Assembly: GCA_027592485.1 (NCBI GenBank)
Contig: JAQCKL010000259.1
Coordinates: forward strand, 1-6,583
DNA length: 6,583 nucleotides
Direction: 5' to 3'
From: Cyanobacteriota bacterium
GTDB taxonomy: Bacteria; Cyanobacteriota; Cyanobacteriia; Phormidesmidales; Phormidesmidaceae
Position numbers and translations under genes: made by a program. This document shows positions 6,310 to 6,583 of the stretch, piece by piece. The notes beneath the pieces are model-generated. The model worked only from the letters and a program-made list of their open reading frames with translations, did no database searches and was not told the origin of the DNA. The first letter of the stretch is position 1. Every line of letters begins with the position of its first letter.

Positions 6310-6535
6310 ACCCGATAACGCTGAATGTGCAATTTTTGACAACTTTACGAGCATAGCATGGCTGGTGAAGACCTAGGATGCTCTATGGGAAGGCGGATCA
6401 TGGGTGCGGATTCAGCGGATATAGCGCCAAAGACTTGAGGGTTGGTTGCAGATTTATGAAAATTGTGGATTATTGAGGTCAGAGCGATCTTTTTATGGCC
6501 TTCATCCCACTCAACCTGATCACGGGAAGGATTAT

Positions 6536-6583
6536 ATGTCTGCTGAGTCGCAACGTCCCCCCCTGCCGCCCCGGATGCCCCCC
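6536..6583 (+). CDS. Start of an unidentified rightward gene, truncated by the window end
   Basis: An ATG at 6536 is preceded by GGGAAGGA (6524-6531), a Shine-Dalgarno-like stretch ending four bases before it. It opens 16 codons, MSAESQRPPLPPRMPP, to the window edge. The Pro/Arg-rich opening looks like a disordered N-terminal tail and identifies no family. The good ribosome binding site and the divergent position from rpsB are the only support. An ATG at 6495 in another frame is also open to the edge but has a weaker upstream site. Confidence 0.5.
   Translation, partial: MSAESQRPPLPPRMPP

Larger units (their letters stand above)
6258..6535. other. Divergent intergenic region between rpsB and the right-edge gene
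   Basis: These 278 bases hold no convincing gene. For rpsB, a good -35 box TTGTCA (6342-6337, minus strand) is present, but nothing better than CGTTAT appears at the expected -10 distance, so the promoter is unresolved. For the rightward gene, TTGCAG (6446-6451) with GATTAT (6468-6473) is a weak pair. GCGGAT occurs three times at 6393, 6406 and 6415. A small inverted repeat lies at 6295-6309. Confidence 0.5.

Noticed and set aside
6258..6332. In-frame N-terminal extension of rpsB by 25 residues starting at 6332
   Set aside because: The extension has no counterpart in S2 proteins, and AAGGAG sits at the right distance before the ATG at 6257.
6495..6583. Plus-strand frame from the ATG at 6495
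   Set aside because: It lacks a good ribosome binding site, while the ATG at 6536 has GGGAAGGA close by; neither can be settled without more sequence.
1..6583. CRISPR array, transposon, tRNA or rRNA
   Set aside because: No regularly spaced repeats, transposase-like frames, terminal inverted repeats, cloverleaf or rRNA-like segments were found on reading both strands.

Overview
The window looks like cyanobacterial chromosome. It holds six exact copies of the cyanobacterial HIP1 octamer GCGATCGC, where far fewer than one would be expected by chance. The order rpsB, tsf, conserved hypothetical, recG and the details of these proteins also fit: a short one-module EF-Ts, an S2 with an acidic tail, and a RecG with a long N-terminal extension. 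Species cannot be named; base composition and many Pro/Ala-rich linkers suggest a moderately GC-rich cyanobacterium.

Layout. Almost everything is read leftward (minus strand). From right to left: rpsB (30S protein S2, 6257..5469); tsf (EF-Ts, 5410..4751) 58 bases on; a 229-base gap with a perfect inverted repeat over the tsf stop codon, a probable terminator and a weak promoter candidate; a cyanobacterial conserved hypothetical gene (4521..3394) with a run of nine Asp; recG (3345..793) 48 bases further, preceded by a perfect 13-bp tandem duplication; and, 50 bases past recG, a gene that runs off the left edge (742..1). That last gene encodes a membrane-anchored, proline-rich protein of at least 247 residues. 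At the far right a plus-strand gene begins at 6536 and leaves the window after 16 codons, so 6258..6535 is a divergent intergenic region.

How the genes relate. rpsB and tsf supply the translation machinery and are probably co-transcribed. The probable terminator after tsf suggests that the hypothetical gene, recG and the proline-rich gene form a second unit or are reached by read-through. recG encodes the fork-remodelling and branch-migration helicase. The role of the hypothetical gene is unknown, but its two conserved-looking helical ends joined by a disordered acidic middle suggest a scaffold or adaptor.

I saw no mobile element, CRISPR array, tRNA or rRNA and no recognisable new enzymatic system. 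The less explained parts are the proline-rich membrane protein with its C homopolymers, the tsf/hypothetical junction with an overlapping 47-codon ORF, the 13-bp duplication before recG, and the repeat-built linkers.
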